Source: Loxodes magnus (taxonomy: Eukaryota > Ciliophora > Karyorelictea > Loxodida > Loxodidae). From it: DNA of 64,000 nt. Made by a program: the position numbers and the translations under genes. A model generated the notes under the pieces. It was not told the DNA's origin. It made no database searches and was given only the letters and a program-made list of their open reading frames with translations. Shown here piece after piece: positions 47,850-59,529 of this stretch (the stretch's first letter is position 1; each line of letters starts with the position of its first letter). The stretch is taken from the NCBI GenBank assembly GCA_946699065.1, contig CAMPDV010000307.1:124001-188000 (forward strand), written 5' to 3'.

Positions 47850-48704
47850 ACTATTATTTTTGATAATAATAATAATAATAATAATATACTTAAAGTTAGT
47901 AGAGTTTTGCATTCTCTGGAATTGCAACCAGTTCCTGCGGACAGTTTTTTTAACGTGGGTGTGATCCACGACCTTTTTATTAAGTGAAAGGTTACCACTG
48001 TAACCGTTCAAGTGGTCTTGCAAAAAGCTTTTATTTGTAGATCCCTGTTGGAGTTATTCATAGTTTATTGAGTTGTCTCCATGTTCTTTTCTGCTCTTAT
48101 TCGTTTATTTTCTTTCATTATCAACAGTTTTTTAAAATATGTTGATTTGATTTGCAACATCAACAAAGTTTGTATTATTGTCTTTATTTCGTTCTTTTTT
48201 ATGATAATTTATTTTCTATATTTTCTAATCTTTTAATGAAACTTGTAGCAATCATTTCTTTTTCTGGATTCAATTCTGTTTTTAATTCTATTGGTATTTT
48301 TTCTATTTCCATTTTCGTGTCATATTTAAAGTTTTATTGTGACTAAATTCAGACTTTATATTGCTTTGAATGAGTTGTTTCTGAGTATTAATAATTAGTT
48401 GTTTTAATCCTCTATGCTATTCATTAATTCCCTTATTTTTTCTCCTTAGTTATAAGCTATTTCTTCATACTTTGAAATTAATTTTTACATTTGATCTAGT
48501 TAAATTTAAAGTTTTTGATCAGATTCGTTCTTAGGTTATCTTATCTCTATAAATCCTACCATCACTTTACCTTCTGATGACGAACTTGACTCCTCTCGTT
48601 GCTATTGTTTTTTCTAAATTTCTTTTGCCGCTTTTCTCTTTAGGTTTTTAAGTTAATTCTTTGAGAGTCGAAGAGATTAATCCATTTTTACTATTATTTT
48701 TGAT
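47850..48704 (-). mobile_element. ORF1-only retroposon, copy E, with 15-bp target duplication
   Basis: Perfect repeats ACTATTATTTTTGAT at 47850-47864 and 48690-48704 flank an 825-bp body. The TAA tail is at 47865-47885. The 5' end lies only 4 nt before the ATG at 48685. Same family as B, C and D. Confidence 0.85.
47890..48685 (-). pseudogene. ORF1/Gag-like protein of copy E
   Basis: MDQSLRLSKNQLKNLKRK start, Ser-rich stretch, coiled coil (KLISKYEEIAYNQGEKI). A small deletion near 48345-48365 relative to B and D shifts the frame. Then comes the knuckle C-TGA-CCKSNQHILKNC (about 48124-48165), NC-TGA-Q-TGA-KKINEQEQK, RTWRQLNKL-TGA-ITPTGIYK and ARPLERLQW. TGG at 48079-48081 and TGA at 48058-48060 are reciprocal to copy B. 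Short ORFs at 47805-48023 and 48152-48346 are shadows. Confidence 0.6.
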
Positions 48705-50436
48705 TAAAAATAAATTTAAAGTTAAAAAATGTAAAAAAAGTACTTTAAGCGAAAGAGAATTATAATGTATATATATAAAAAATTATTTTAGAGATTTGAA
48801 CTAAAATATTAAATAGAAATAATAATTTTATTAATATTATTATATTATATAAGCAAATTATTCATAAATTTACATGCTTAGCAAAGAAATAAACTGCATA
48901 AACTCTCATTTATTGAATCTAATCATATTTTTTTAATTTATTTTATATAAAAACTACATTTTTCTTAAAACTCATTTAGATAATTTTTTCAGAAATTATA
49001 TAGTTTTCTATCAGCTAAGATTCTTTTTAATTTTGCAAATGATTAAAATGATTAAAGTTTATAAATAAAGATAAAATAGTTATAGGAATAAAGAAGAGTA
49101 AAGTATGATTATTATATTATTTAAAGTATTAGTTTCGAAGTTTATAAAATTAGATAATTACTTTATAAAAATATTAAAAAGCTAAAAGTTTACAAAGCAA
49201 AAGTATCTTATACTAATTAATTTTATTTATTAATAAAATATATAAATCTTATTTAATATTAAAATAGAAACATTTATTAAAATTTTTAATTCTTTAATAT
49301 ATTTTAGACTGTATAATATTAATATTATAAATTATAAAATAGAAATATAAAATAAATGTTTTTAAATATAATTTAATCAACTCTAATTAAATTATTCATT
49401 TTTTATCATAATTATTTAAATATACTATATTAAATTACTATAAAATTATATCTTTCAAATTGTTTTAAAATTTTTATAAATAAAAGCTTAGTTCTGATAT
49501 TAAGTTAGTAATTTATTTTTATTTTAGTTATGCTTTAAAAATTAAATTTTTATTCAAGCGAAAAATAAAGGAAGATTAAGTAATTAATCACATAAAAACA
49601 TCAAAAAAATTTGATATTTTTATTAGAAAGATTTTTAGAGATGATATTTTACTTTATCTAGAAAAAATACAAATTAAAAGTTAATATTATATTTTGATTT
49701 AAATACAAAGAATAATAGAAAGTTAAATATTAAAATATTAAAAAATTAAATTATTTATAAAATAATAAGGTATTATACATAATTTATTTTATACTTTTAA
49801 TATATTAATTAATAAAATTTAGATTTAATTTAATTTAATTTCATTTAATTCAAATTTTATTTTAAGATTTAGATATTTATGTGAGATACAAAAGCTTGAT
49901 GAAAGATTAAAAAAAAGTAATGTGAATCTTTTTTATGCTGGAATTTCCCATTTTTTATTGCAATATCTATTTGATAATTTTATTCAAGCTAGAAAATCAA
50001 TCATATGAAAGTTAGTAATGAATAAAGCTTTTCTTACATTTTTGAAAGACTTTAACTTAAAATTGAAATTGAAATTTATAAATTAAATCCACCAAAAATA
50101 AATTTGAAATTTATTTTTTCTCTTTTTTTAAGATTTAAATATTGGTTAGATTAGATATGATTATCTCTTTTTTGTTTTAGTCTGCTTTTCCATAAAAGGT
50201 TTTGCAATGCCATAAGTAACTAATTTATTACAAAATTTTAACCCAATTTTTTTCAAAAACATAGGATTAATTAATAAATTTGTAAAATTTAAAAATTATT
50301 TTTTTACCTGTTTGATAAAAATTTTTAATTAAAATAAAAAGAATCTATGATAATTTAAAATTTATTAAAGTCAAATTTACTCCAATTGTCATTAAATGTA
50401 TATTACACTAAAAGTATAAAAATTAAGCATTAATTA
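48705..50436. other. A+T-rich spacer
   Basis: No gene recognised. 49900-50060 is slightly less A+T-rich but gives no convincing frame. Confidence 0.35.
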
Positions 50437-50886
50437 TCATATTTTAGATTCTTAAATTAAAGAAAGATTATTTAAGTTTTAATATTTCAAATTATTTGAT
50501 GTATGAAAAATTTAATAAAAAAGGGTAGTTATTTTTTAAGATAAAAAATAATTAAAGTATGTTTCTTTTAGTGATGTAGTTATCTCATTTTCTAAAACTC
50601 TGCTTCGTCCTTTATATCTTATTATTAAAGTAATATCTCATCATCCTAATTCTTTCAAAGTAACCTTATAAATTTTTATTTTTAGACTTTGAATTTTATA
50701 AGTATCTCAGGATTCTGATAATTTTTAAGTATAACACTTCTTTTGCTTTTTGTTGAATTCAGAAATCTTAAAAACGTATGGTTTGATTTTACTTTCCAAA
50801 ACAAAAACTGATTTTACAATTCTATCATCATGATTCTTAATGAAGCATATGCGGTAATAGTGCTTTTCATTTTAAAAGTTTCTCAT
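50437..50886 (-). CDS. Small unknown protein gene or remnant
   Basis: ATG at 50886 to TGA at 50437-50439, 150 codons. It reads HYYRICFIKNHDDRIVKSVF, VLESKIKPYVFKISEF, CYTQKLSES-TGA-DTYK, KIYKVTLKELG-TGA-TGA-DI and TLIIRYKGRSRVLENEITT. The beta-rich, charged middle looks like a real domain, but I do not recognise it. Three internal TGA codons and no TGG; a tandem TGA pair would be Trp-Trp if sense. GC is raised only over 50560-50890, so the last 40 codons may not be genuine. Confidence 0.4.
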
Positions 50887-52323
50887 ATTGGAACTGCATG
50901 ACTACTTGATATTTCATATATAATTTTAAATTAAAAAATTACTTAATGCTTTTAATATGTAATTTGGAAATAAAAACGAAAACAGCTTTAGGCTTAATAA
51001 CTTTTAACTGCATAAATTTAACTTTTAAGATAAATTTATTAATAAATAATCTTAATTAGGAAAATCTAAGCTCAACTTTAAATTAAAAGTATATTTATAA
51101 TAAAATTTATATTTTTCCTTTAATATTTTTCTATCTGCTATCTTTAGAATTTTATTCATAGATTCGCATAATCTTTAAACACTTTGAACTATTTTAAAAG
51201 TGATAACAATAATTTTATAGATAATAAATATAACATAAAATGATAATAGAACAAAAATCTAATATTCTAAGCTTTAAAAATTAAAATTTATCTATTAAAA
51301 GATTTATTAAAAATATAGAAAATTATAAAAAATTAAAAATTGAAGAAAATAATCTTTTTTTAATAGAAAATTAAAGATTGAAAATATGAAAAAAAATTTA
51401 TTTCTAGTAAATTTTATATTTAAAAATAAAAATTCGCTTAATTATTCAATATCTATCGTTTGGAATTTTTTCAAGTTTTTCAAATTTAAAATTTCAGTTT
51501 TAAAATATTTCACACTAATTAAAATTTACTTTATCGATGCTAGATTAAAATTCATATATATTTATTTTTTAATTTTTTCTAAATAAAATAATTTTACAAT
51601 TATTTATTTATTTTATTTTAAAATTCTTCAATAATCAGATAATTTTATATGATGATTAAAGCAAAAAAAGTTAAAATATTTAATAACATAATAATTTAAA
51701 ATTTTTACCAAAAAAACTCATTCAAAAGATTTTAACTACCTTTTCATTTTAATTTTTTTCTTATTTCCTTTCTAATTTTTTTTATAAATATTTTAATTAA
51801 ATTTGCTTCCATTTTATATATAAATTTTTGATATTTTTCTAAGAATTTTTATTAAGGAAAAAGAATCAAAAATATTTTATTTAATTTATTGAAATATCTG
51901 TTCTTATAATAATAATAGATAATTTTATTGATTTATTAAAAAGAAAAATAGATAAATACCTAATATTTAAAATTTATTATCTTTATAAATTTTTATTACT
52001 AATATAATAAAAATTATGTTTTAACATAAAAAATAGCTTCTTTAATATTAAAATAAATGTTTTATTTTTTGAATTTAAAGTGATATTTAGGTAATTATTA
52101 TAAATTATATTTATTTTTACTATATTTTTATTTTAAGTTATTTATAAAAAAAATTTATCAATTAATTTAAATATTGCTATACCATTTAAAACTATGTTTC
52201 TTTAATTTAAAATTAATATAATTTCTTAATTAAAAAGTAAAATTTTATATATTAATTTGATAAATAAAAAATTTGTTAGGATTTAACTTTTTTATATTTT
52301 AATTATTTTTCTATCTTTTGATT
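50887..52323. other. A+T-rich spacer
   Basis: A 66-codon standard-code ORF at 51386-51586 is Phe/Lys/Asn-rich and not accepted as a gene. Nothing else seen. Confidence 0.4.
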
Positions 52324-52663
52324 ATTTTTTGCTTTAATTTAATTTTAAACTAAAAGAGTTTTGGACTGCAACTTCTTGCAGTTTAACGACCCCAACACTC
52401 CCTTCATGGGATAACGGGGATATCCTGTTGCTTTCGAAAAGCAGCTGCCAGGGAGCTTCATCGCTATGGGCAGCCAGGCTTCAAGCCCCTACCAGGAGTG
52501 GATAATCAAAAGGAAGGTGTTCCCTTGCAAAGGTTGACTTTGACCAGGGACTTTCTCAGCGACAGGAAAGGAACTTGTTCCTAGCCATAAAACCAGAAAA
52601 TATGATTCAGAAGTTCAATCTCAGCTCCCACCATCTTTTTAATTATTATAATTTTTTGCTTTA
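52324..52663 (+). mobile_element. GC-rich SINE-like element, copy 1, with 13-bp target duplication
   Basis: A body of about 314 bp (52337-52650), about 48% GC in its core (52370-52632) within 20% GC DNA, is flanked by direct repeats ATTTTTTGCTTTA at 52324-52336 and 52651-52663. It has no ORF. Near its 3' end AGTTCAATCTC (about 52612-52622) resembles a Pol III B box, and the core ends in CCACCATCTTTTT, a Pol III-type terminator. An inverted copy about 95% alike lies at 54600-54900. A mobile Pol III transcript (SINE) is the simplest reading. I could not match it to tRNA, 7SL or 5S. Confidence 0.65.
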
Positions 52664-54574
52664 GTTCTTAAAGTTTTATATTCTTCTTGATCATTAGCTT
52701 ATTTTAGCTAATTTGATATGAACTAATTTCATTCAGATCCTTTATATTATTTTATTAAGCTTTTTAATTTAAAACTTGCTTCATATAACTTATTTATTTA
52801 GAAACGGTAAACTTAGTGCTTTCTTAATATTATAGCTTTTAGTTCAAGCCTAATTAAAAAAATCTATATATTCTTTCTTCTTCAAAAATTTATTAAGTGA
52901 ATATTTTGTAAGAAGCTGAACTTTGAAATTATTAATAATTAAAATAAGTTCAATATTTTATTAGGACTATATAATAAAAGAGAGAATTTACAGACAAAAA
53001 TGCTTTCAATTTTATTTTAAACTCTGAAATATCTTTTTTATCCATATTAGAATATTTCTTCTCAGTAGATTATTCTCTATCTATTTAATCATTCTCAAAC
53101 TTGATTGAAGCTAGACAATAATATTTTTTTAATCAAAACTTTTGATTTAAGTTACCTAATTATTTAGTTTCGCATTAAATTTAATTTGTTTTAGTTAAAT
53201 TTATAAATTTATTTTTACAAATTTGATATTTATTATTACATTCTATTATTTAATTTTAATATTTATAACCTTCTTTCATTTTTTCTTGCATTAATAGTTT
53301 ACTCTTGCTAAAATTATTAATCTGTCTATATAAGTTTATTATAAAAAGTAGACCTAAATTTTAAGAAATTAAAGCTCTAAAATAATATTTTTAATTATCT
53401 AATGGCATGTCAAATCTTAGAAGTTTATTTGTTAAAAGTTCAGAACTAATTGCCTAATTTAGTTTAAGCATTCTTTTTATAAAAAGTTAATAATTTTAGT
53501 TATTTTAAAGTTAATTTTACCAGAATAACTTAATTCTTCAAGAGTTTATAAATCTTAAGAAATATTTTAGCATATTTTAATGTGAAAAATTCTAAATTTT
53601 CATTTATAAGTTCAAAATAATTAATGCAAAAAGCATTATTAAAGCTAGTTATCCTTAAGAAATTATATCAATTTATTAAATTTATTAAAGTTTCTCCTTT
53701 TTTATTTATATTAGAGATTTTGATTATTTTATCTTTTTTTAACTTTTCTATTATACTAAATAGCTTATTACATCTAACTTTTTGATTTTCTTATCTTTTT
53801 TCATCAATATTAATTATCATTTAGTATCTCTTTAAAAATTATTTTAATCTTTATATTCTTCTGTGGGAATATTCTCTTATATATCCATATTGATGGTTTT
53901 TTAATTAATGATATATTAAAAAATAAAAATAGTTTATAATTTACAAAACAAATAATTAAAATGGGACTTTATATTAATATATTGCTATTTTAAATGTTTA
54001 TTTTTCATTTTTACTATAAAAGACAGATGGCTTTCAGCTTTACTAGGAAATATCATATATTGCTTTTTAAATTAACTTTAGCTTAGTATAAATAAACCTC
54101 AAGTAAATCTATTATGGATTAAGCGAAAAACCAAAAATCTTTAAAAACATAATTTCCTTAAAAATTTCTTTAAATTTAATTTTAAGAAAAAAGATTAAAT
54201 CTTGATATTATAATCAAGCTTTATGATTTAAATTTATTAATTTAAAATTAAAAAAGTTATATAAAATTAATAAGCATATCTAAAATAATCTTAACCAAAT
54301 TAAAAAAAAATTTTAGTGATTTTTAAAGCAATTTTATAATTAAATAAGGGTAGTTCTGATATATTTAGAACGAAAAATTTTGTTTTATTTCTTATTAATC
54401 CATAAATTTTTTTAATGATCTTAATAAATTAAATTATATATATTCTTAAGACTATTATCATTACTTTAAATTTTAAAAAAATAATTTTTTCATTTGTTTT
54501 TCTTAATTGAAATATTTATCAAAATTATGATGTAGTAATTTAAAAATTCTGATAAATAATGAAATCATAATTTC
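52664..54574. other. A+T-rich DNA between the two SINE-like copies
   Basis: 1.9 kb. Some minus-strand stretches (for example 53480-53760) give helical, Leu/Lys-rich readings, but TGA density is at chance. No transposase seen. Confidence 0.35.
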
Positions 54575-54925
54575 AAAATTAAATTTCCAAAGTTTATTAG
54601 ATAATTAAAAAGATGGTGGGAGCTGAGATTGAACTTCTGAATCATACTTTCTGGTTTTATGGCTAGGAACAGGTTTCTTTCCTGTCGCTGAGAAAATCAC
54701 TGGTCAAAGTCAACCTTTGCAAGGGAACACCTTCCTTTTGATTATCCACTCCTGGTAGGGGCTTGAAGCCTGGCTGCCCATAGCGATGAAGCTCCCTGGC
54801 ACCTGCTTTTCGAAAGCAACAGGATATCCCCGTTATCCCATGAAGGGAGTGTTGGGGTCGTTAAACTGCAAGAAGTTGGAGTCCAAAACTCTTTTAGTTT
54901 AAAATTAAATTTCCAAAGTTTATTA
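54575..54925 (-). mobile_element. GC-rich SINE-like element, copy 2 (inverted), with 25-bp direct repeats
   Basis: Body about 54600-54900, reverse complement of the element at 52337-52650. The flanks AAAATTAAATTTCCAAAGTTT... at 54575-54599 and 54901-54925 are identical over 25 bp. The first 10-12 bases of that repeat also match the element's own 5' end in copy 1, so the true target duplication may be nearer 15 bp with microhomology. Confidence 0.65.
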
Positions 54926-56312
54926 ATTATTTTTATAATACTAGGTAATTATAAATTTAGAATTGCAACTAAGTTAATTCTATGAAGAAATTGATTCTAT
55001 TATCTAAATACTTAATTAAAATTAAAGAAATATTAAAAATTAAAAATTCTTAGAATTATATTTATAATTATTTCTATATTTAGAATTAAATATATTTCTA
55101 TTAGTATCACAATATTTAAAAACCTTTAATTATAAAATTTATTATATTTATCTAAGTAACTTTTCATCCTATTTTTAATTATTTTTAGAAAGATTACTCT
55201 AAGATTTGTTGTATAATAACTGGAAAAATAAATGATAAGAATAGTAATAAATTTTGGATTTAAATGATTAATAGCTATGGATATTTGATATTACAATGAT
55301 ATAAATAAATATTAATTTTTTATTTAAAAGTATAGCATTTTTGCTTAGTCTAATATTTTGCTTCATAAGATTTTTGCCTTATATTTTAATTTAAGATAAA
55401 ATAATAAAATTTATCTTATCTTAAAAATCAAAAAATTTGTTTAGATTATTAATATTTGATTTGAAGAATTTTATCTTTTTATTTTAACTAAAGTCATATA
55501 TAATTATGAATGAAAATTTAAAATTAAAATAAGAGTCTGATAAAGTTTAAAATTTATCATATTAAAAGTTTAAAACTGGAAAGAAAATATAGATTTTTAT
55601 AATTATCAACTGATATTTAATAATTGTTTATTATATTTCAAAGAAATATTTTGATAGAAACATTTACAAAAAAGAAATTTACACAATAAATAGTTTTAAT
55701 GTATATAGTATCAACACGAAAAAAAGTTGAATTTAAGATTAGAGAATCTGATTCTTAAATATCAAAAAAATAAAAGAAATAAAAAATTTAAGTTTAATTT
55801 GAACTTTTAATAAGATTAAAAATTTATTTTCTTGAGATACGTTAAAATGTTTATAATTAATCCAATTTAATTTTATAAACAATTTTTTTTGCTGCATATT
55901 AAAAAGTCTGGCATTAAAATTTTAAAAGAAAGCATAAAAAACTTAGATGAACTGAGTAAATTTTCTAATTTGCTAATGAAGTATCTTATTTTAAATTGGC
56001 TAATCAATATAACTTAAAAATGAGAAAAATAAAAATAAGATCATTTAATTTTTATTTTTTTTATTTGCTATAAAAGAAAATTAATTTAAATTAAGTTGAA
56101 ATAAATTCTTTGAATTAATATTCAATTCAAGGAACAAACTTAAATAAGAGAAAAAGTTTATGCATTTTAATTAAAAAAATAATTAAATATACAAAATTAA
56201 TAACAAATAAATAAAGAGAGGCAAATGGGTTTTATATTAATTTTGAAACTTTTTGAAGGAAGCAAAATTTCATATTACTAAGCAAATCTTATTGTTTAAA
56301 AGAATCTGTTTA
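54926..56312. other. A+T-rich spacer
   Basis: No gene recognised. Confidence 0.4.
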
Positions 56313-57105
56313 TCAGTATTGTATTTTATCGAGAATTTCCTTCTGATGATTAGCTATCCATGAAATTGTTATTTATCTAGATATCTCGTAAGCATCATCA
56401 TAACTTTCTTCTTTACCCTAAGCTATCAATTATCCGCTTGGACTATAAACATCAGCATGCCTTCATATCCATAATACTTCTTTTTAGGTACTACACAACA
56501 TTTAAAGAACTGGCATACAACTTATCTCTTTATATAAATATTTTTCGTAGCATTTATCATTTGTATAGCATTCACATGTTTCACTCTAATATCTGGAAGA
56601 TTTGAGTGAGGCTTAATTTTGTTTAAATAGGGAGAGTTGAAGTATAAGTTCTTAATAATTCAAAACTTATCCTCAAGTTAATATTTCTAATAATAAGAAT
56701 CTTTGTACTTTTAGTTATACTCACAAAAAGTAGGGATTCTATTTATTGTATTGATGGTTATATTATTTAATTCATTTTCTGTTTAAATAATTTTTTCTTT
56801 ATTACTCTTCAATAAACTTCTTATCTTTGAATCTTCTCTACTCCTGCTTTATTTTTCTTCTTATGATTAGTAGTTTTCTTTATTTAATCCTTCTTCAATA
56901 TTCTCTTATTATCAAATTTTGTCTTTAGAATTAGGAATATTGTTAATCTAAGGTTTTTCTAAACTAGAGATATTAAAAATAAAAGCGAAGAAATATAAAA
57001 GCAAAAATAAAAATAGGAATACGAAGCAATGACTCTAAATAAAACTATTAAAGCTCCTCTTTTTTTCCTAGTTTAGGAGGTTTGATCAATTTCCAGATAT
57101 TTCAT
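56313..57105 (-). pseudogene. Cys-rich membrane protein gene, paralog of 21.8 kb, frameshifted
   Basis: ATG at 57105: MKYLEIDQTSQTRKKRGAL, then a strongly hydrophobic segment (about residues 19-48, one membrane span). The frame then changes to an Asn/Gln/Lys-rich region (EEKQSRSREDSKIRSLL, RIPTFCEYNQKYKDSYY), QLEDKF-TGA-IIKNLYFNS, and changes again near 56590 to ETCECYTNDKCYEKYLYKE, ISCMPV, VLWI-TGA-RHADVYSPSGQLIAQ and a helical end (WIANHQKEILDKIQY), TGA 56313-56315. The order and spacing match the gene at 21813-22643, including the TGA after F. The Trp of TNWINVEIY in that gene aligns with TGA here. At least two frameshifts. Confidence 0.5.
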
Positions 57106-59529
57106 TAATTTTATATAATAAATCTAAAATTTAATAATATAAACTTTTCAAATCTAAGCCTGATAAACTTATGCTAATTAAATTTATACATTAACTATAT
57201 AAAAAACAAATCTAATGTAGCTAAATATATATAATTTAGGTTTTTATTATTTTTTCATTTTATTTTAGAAATATTTATAAGTTAAAAAGAAATTTTAGAG
57301 TCTTAAACTTATTTAGGATTATTTATTGAATAAATTATTAAAAGTTGTTTGAAAATAATTTTTTATTTTAAAATAATTTATAGTAGCTTTTAGGTTTTAA
57401 GAATCTAGCATTATTTTCCTAAGGAAAATTAAAGCTTAAAGCTTATTGCTAAAATAAATATAATTTATTCTTAGAATTTTTGAAAAATAGAAATGAATAC
57501 ATCAGTTCATTAACTCGCTTTATAACAATATTAGGTAATTTAGAATCTTTTATAATGAATAAAATTTAAGGTTAATAAATTAGGTAGTTAGATTAAAATT
57601 AAGAATTTATAAAAATAACTCATTAAATCTATTTCAAATTTGAGCAAAACTTATAATAGATTAATTATTAGTAATTTTAAATAATTATAAAGTTAATAAT
57701 GCTTATTATTATAACTAAATATCTATCTTCTATATATTTATATCTAAATTAAAATTAAGGATTTTTATTTTCTTACAATAGATATAATTAAAAAAAGATA
57801 AGGGAGCTTAACTTAAATTTTTTATATAGCAATATTTTAATCTCTAAATCTTAGGTTCTTTTTTATTTTTTTAATTTAAAGTTATTCAAATTCAGAAGAA
57901 TTATAAATATCTTGATCAAAATAATAAAAATAAACCTAAACTTAATTATTTTTACATAAATAAATACATTTATTTATTTTTATTGCTTAATTTAAATCTA
58001 AATTTTCTTAATTTATATGAGTTTTACTATTTTCTAACCTTATTTAGAGGAAATATAGCATTTAGGATAAAAATATTTTCCAATTATCCAGAACTTAATT
58101 TAGATTGAATAATATGATTCTAGCTTTATTCAAAAAGTAAATGATTTTTTTTCTTTTTTTGTTGTTTTAAGATTAAAATATGTAAATTATTTAATTTTCT
58201 CACGTTATGTAATGCATAGTTGTTGAATGCTTTATTTTTATTAGCTGAAAATCAAAGATTTATCTATTTTAGTATGCAAATTATTGATGATTTATTTCAA
58301 AGCTTTAAGAGATATACTGAAAGTCTTTAAATTCATTAGTTAAGTGTTTTAAATCATGCTTATAACCTTTTTTTATTTTAAAAGCTCAACAATTAATTAG
58401 TTTAAATTTTTTCACCTTTGATATACTAAACATCAATCAACTGTTTGAACAAATTATAAAAAAAGCTGAAATTAAATTCTTATAAAATAGAGTTAATTTC
58501 TTAAGAAATAGTAGATAAATTATAAATAGAAAAATAAAATTTTTAATATATTTGATATGTTTAAATATATAGAAATATTAGCATATCTAAATAGTATATT
58601 TTTAAATTAGATATCTTCAAATCCTTTCTACATTCCTTCACATTGTTATTAAATTTAAGTAAATTCTTTGACTAAGTTTGTCAATTATTGAGTATAAATT
58701 AATAAAAGCAAGAATAATTATAATAAAATAAGAGTTTAAAGAGATTGGTATAGATAAGCTAGTCCTAATAATTGTATATAAAGATATTTATTAATTTTAT
58801 TATTTTTATTATATTTTTAACTACTAATGTATAATATTAATTTATATATACTTATTAAAATTATAAACAAATCAAACATTGATTCAAGTAATATTAGTCA
58901 TTTTCTATTTAGTAAGATAAACATTTCTTCATTAAGATTTAGTTTACAAGTAACTATTTAAGGTAAAATAAAATATTTTTAGTTCCTTATATTAAGGTTA
59001 AAAGCTTGCAGTTCTTAAATTTTTATTAAGATATATAAGAACTGAGCTATTAATTTAAATTATATATTTTAGAATTATAGGAAATATACTTAAATTAATA
59101 TAAATAAGAACTAAGTTTAAACTAAAGAGAGCAAATATATATCAAACCTCTCAATAATAAAAAAGCTTATATTCTTTATAAATATTTTAAAAAGAAATGA
59201 GAATTCTTATATATTGCTGAAGATTCCTATACTTATTAAATAATAAATAATAAATAATAATTAATAAATATTAGGAAATTTAAAGGAATATTAGAGTATT
59301 AACTCAATAAGCATTAAAATAATTCCTTAATCTAAAAAGTATTATCAAGAAGATTTAGTAGTTAAATCAATAAAGAGTGAAAAAATAGTATAAGTAAATA
59401 TATTATATTATATTAAATCAACTTAAATAGCTAGTTGCTTTATTTTTCTTTTAACTAATTAAAGCAGCAGAAGAGAAACATAATTGAGTTTATGTTAAAA
59501 AAGGATAAAGTAAGCATTAGAATTAATAT
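57106..59529. other. A+T-rich spacer
   Basis: No gene recognised. Simple TAAATAA repeats lie near 59240-59265. Confidence 0.4.

Noticed and set aside
52336-54912. A single transposon with about 285-bp terminal inverted repeats
   Set aside because: Each GC-rich arm has its own, different target duplication and no transposase lies between, so two separate SINE-like insertions fit better.
56380-56470. RHAD reading after TGA taken as a histidine-phosphatase RHG motif
   Set aside because: Comparison with the paralog at 21.8 kb shows this is the W-x-x-x-E-I-Y-x-P segment of a Cys-rich membrane protein; no other phosphatase motif is present.
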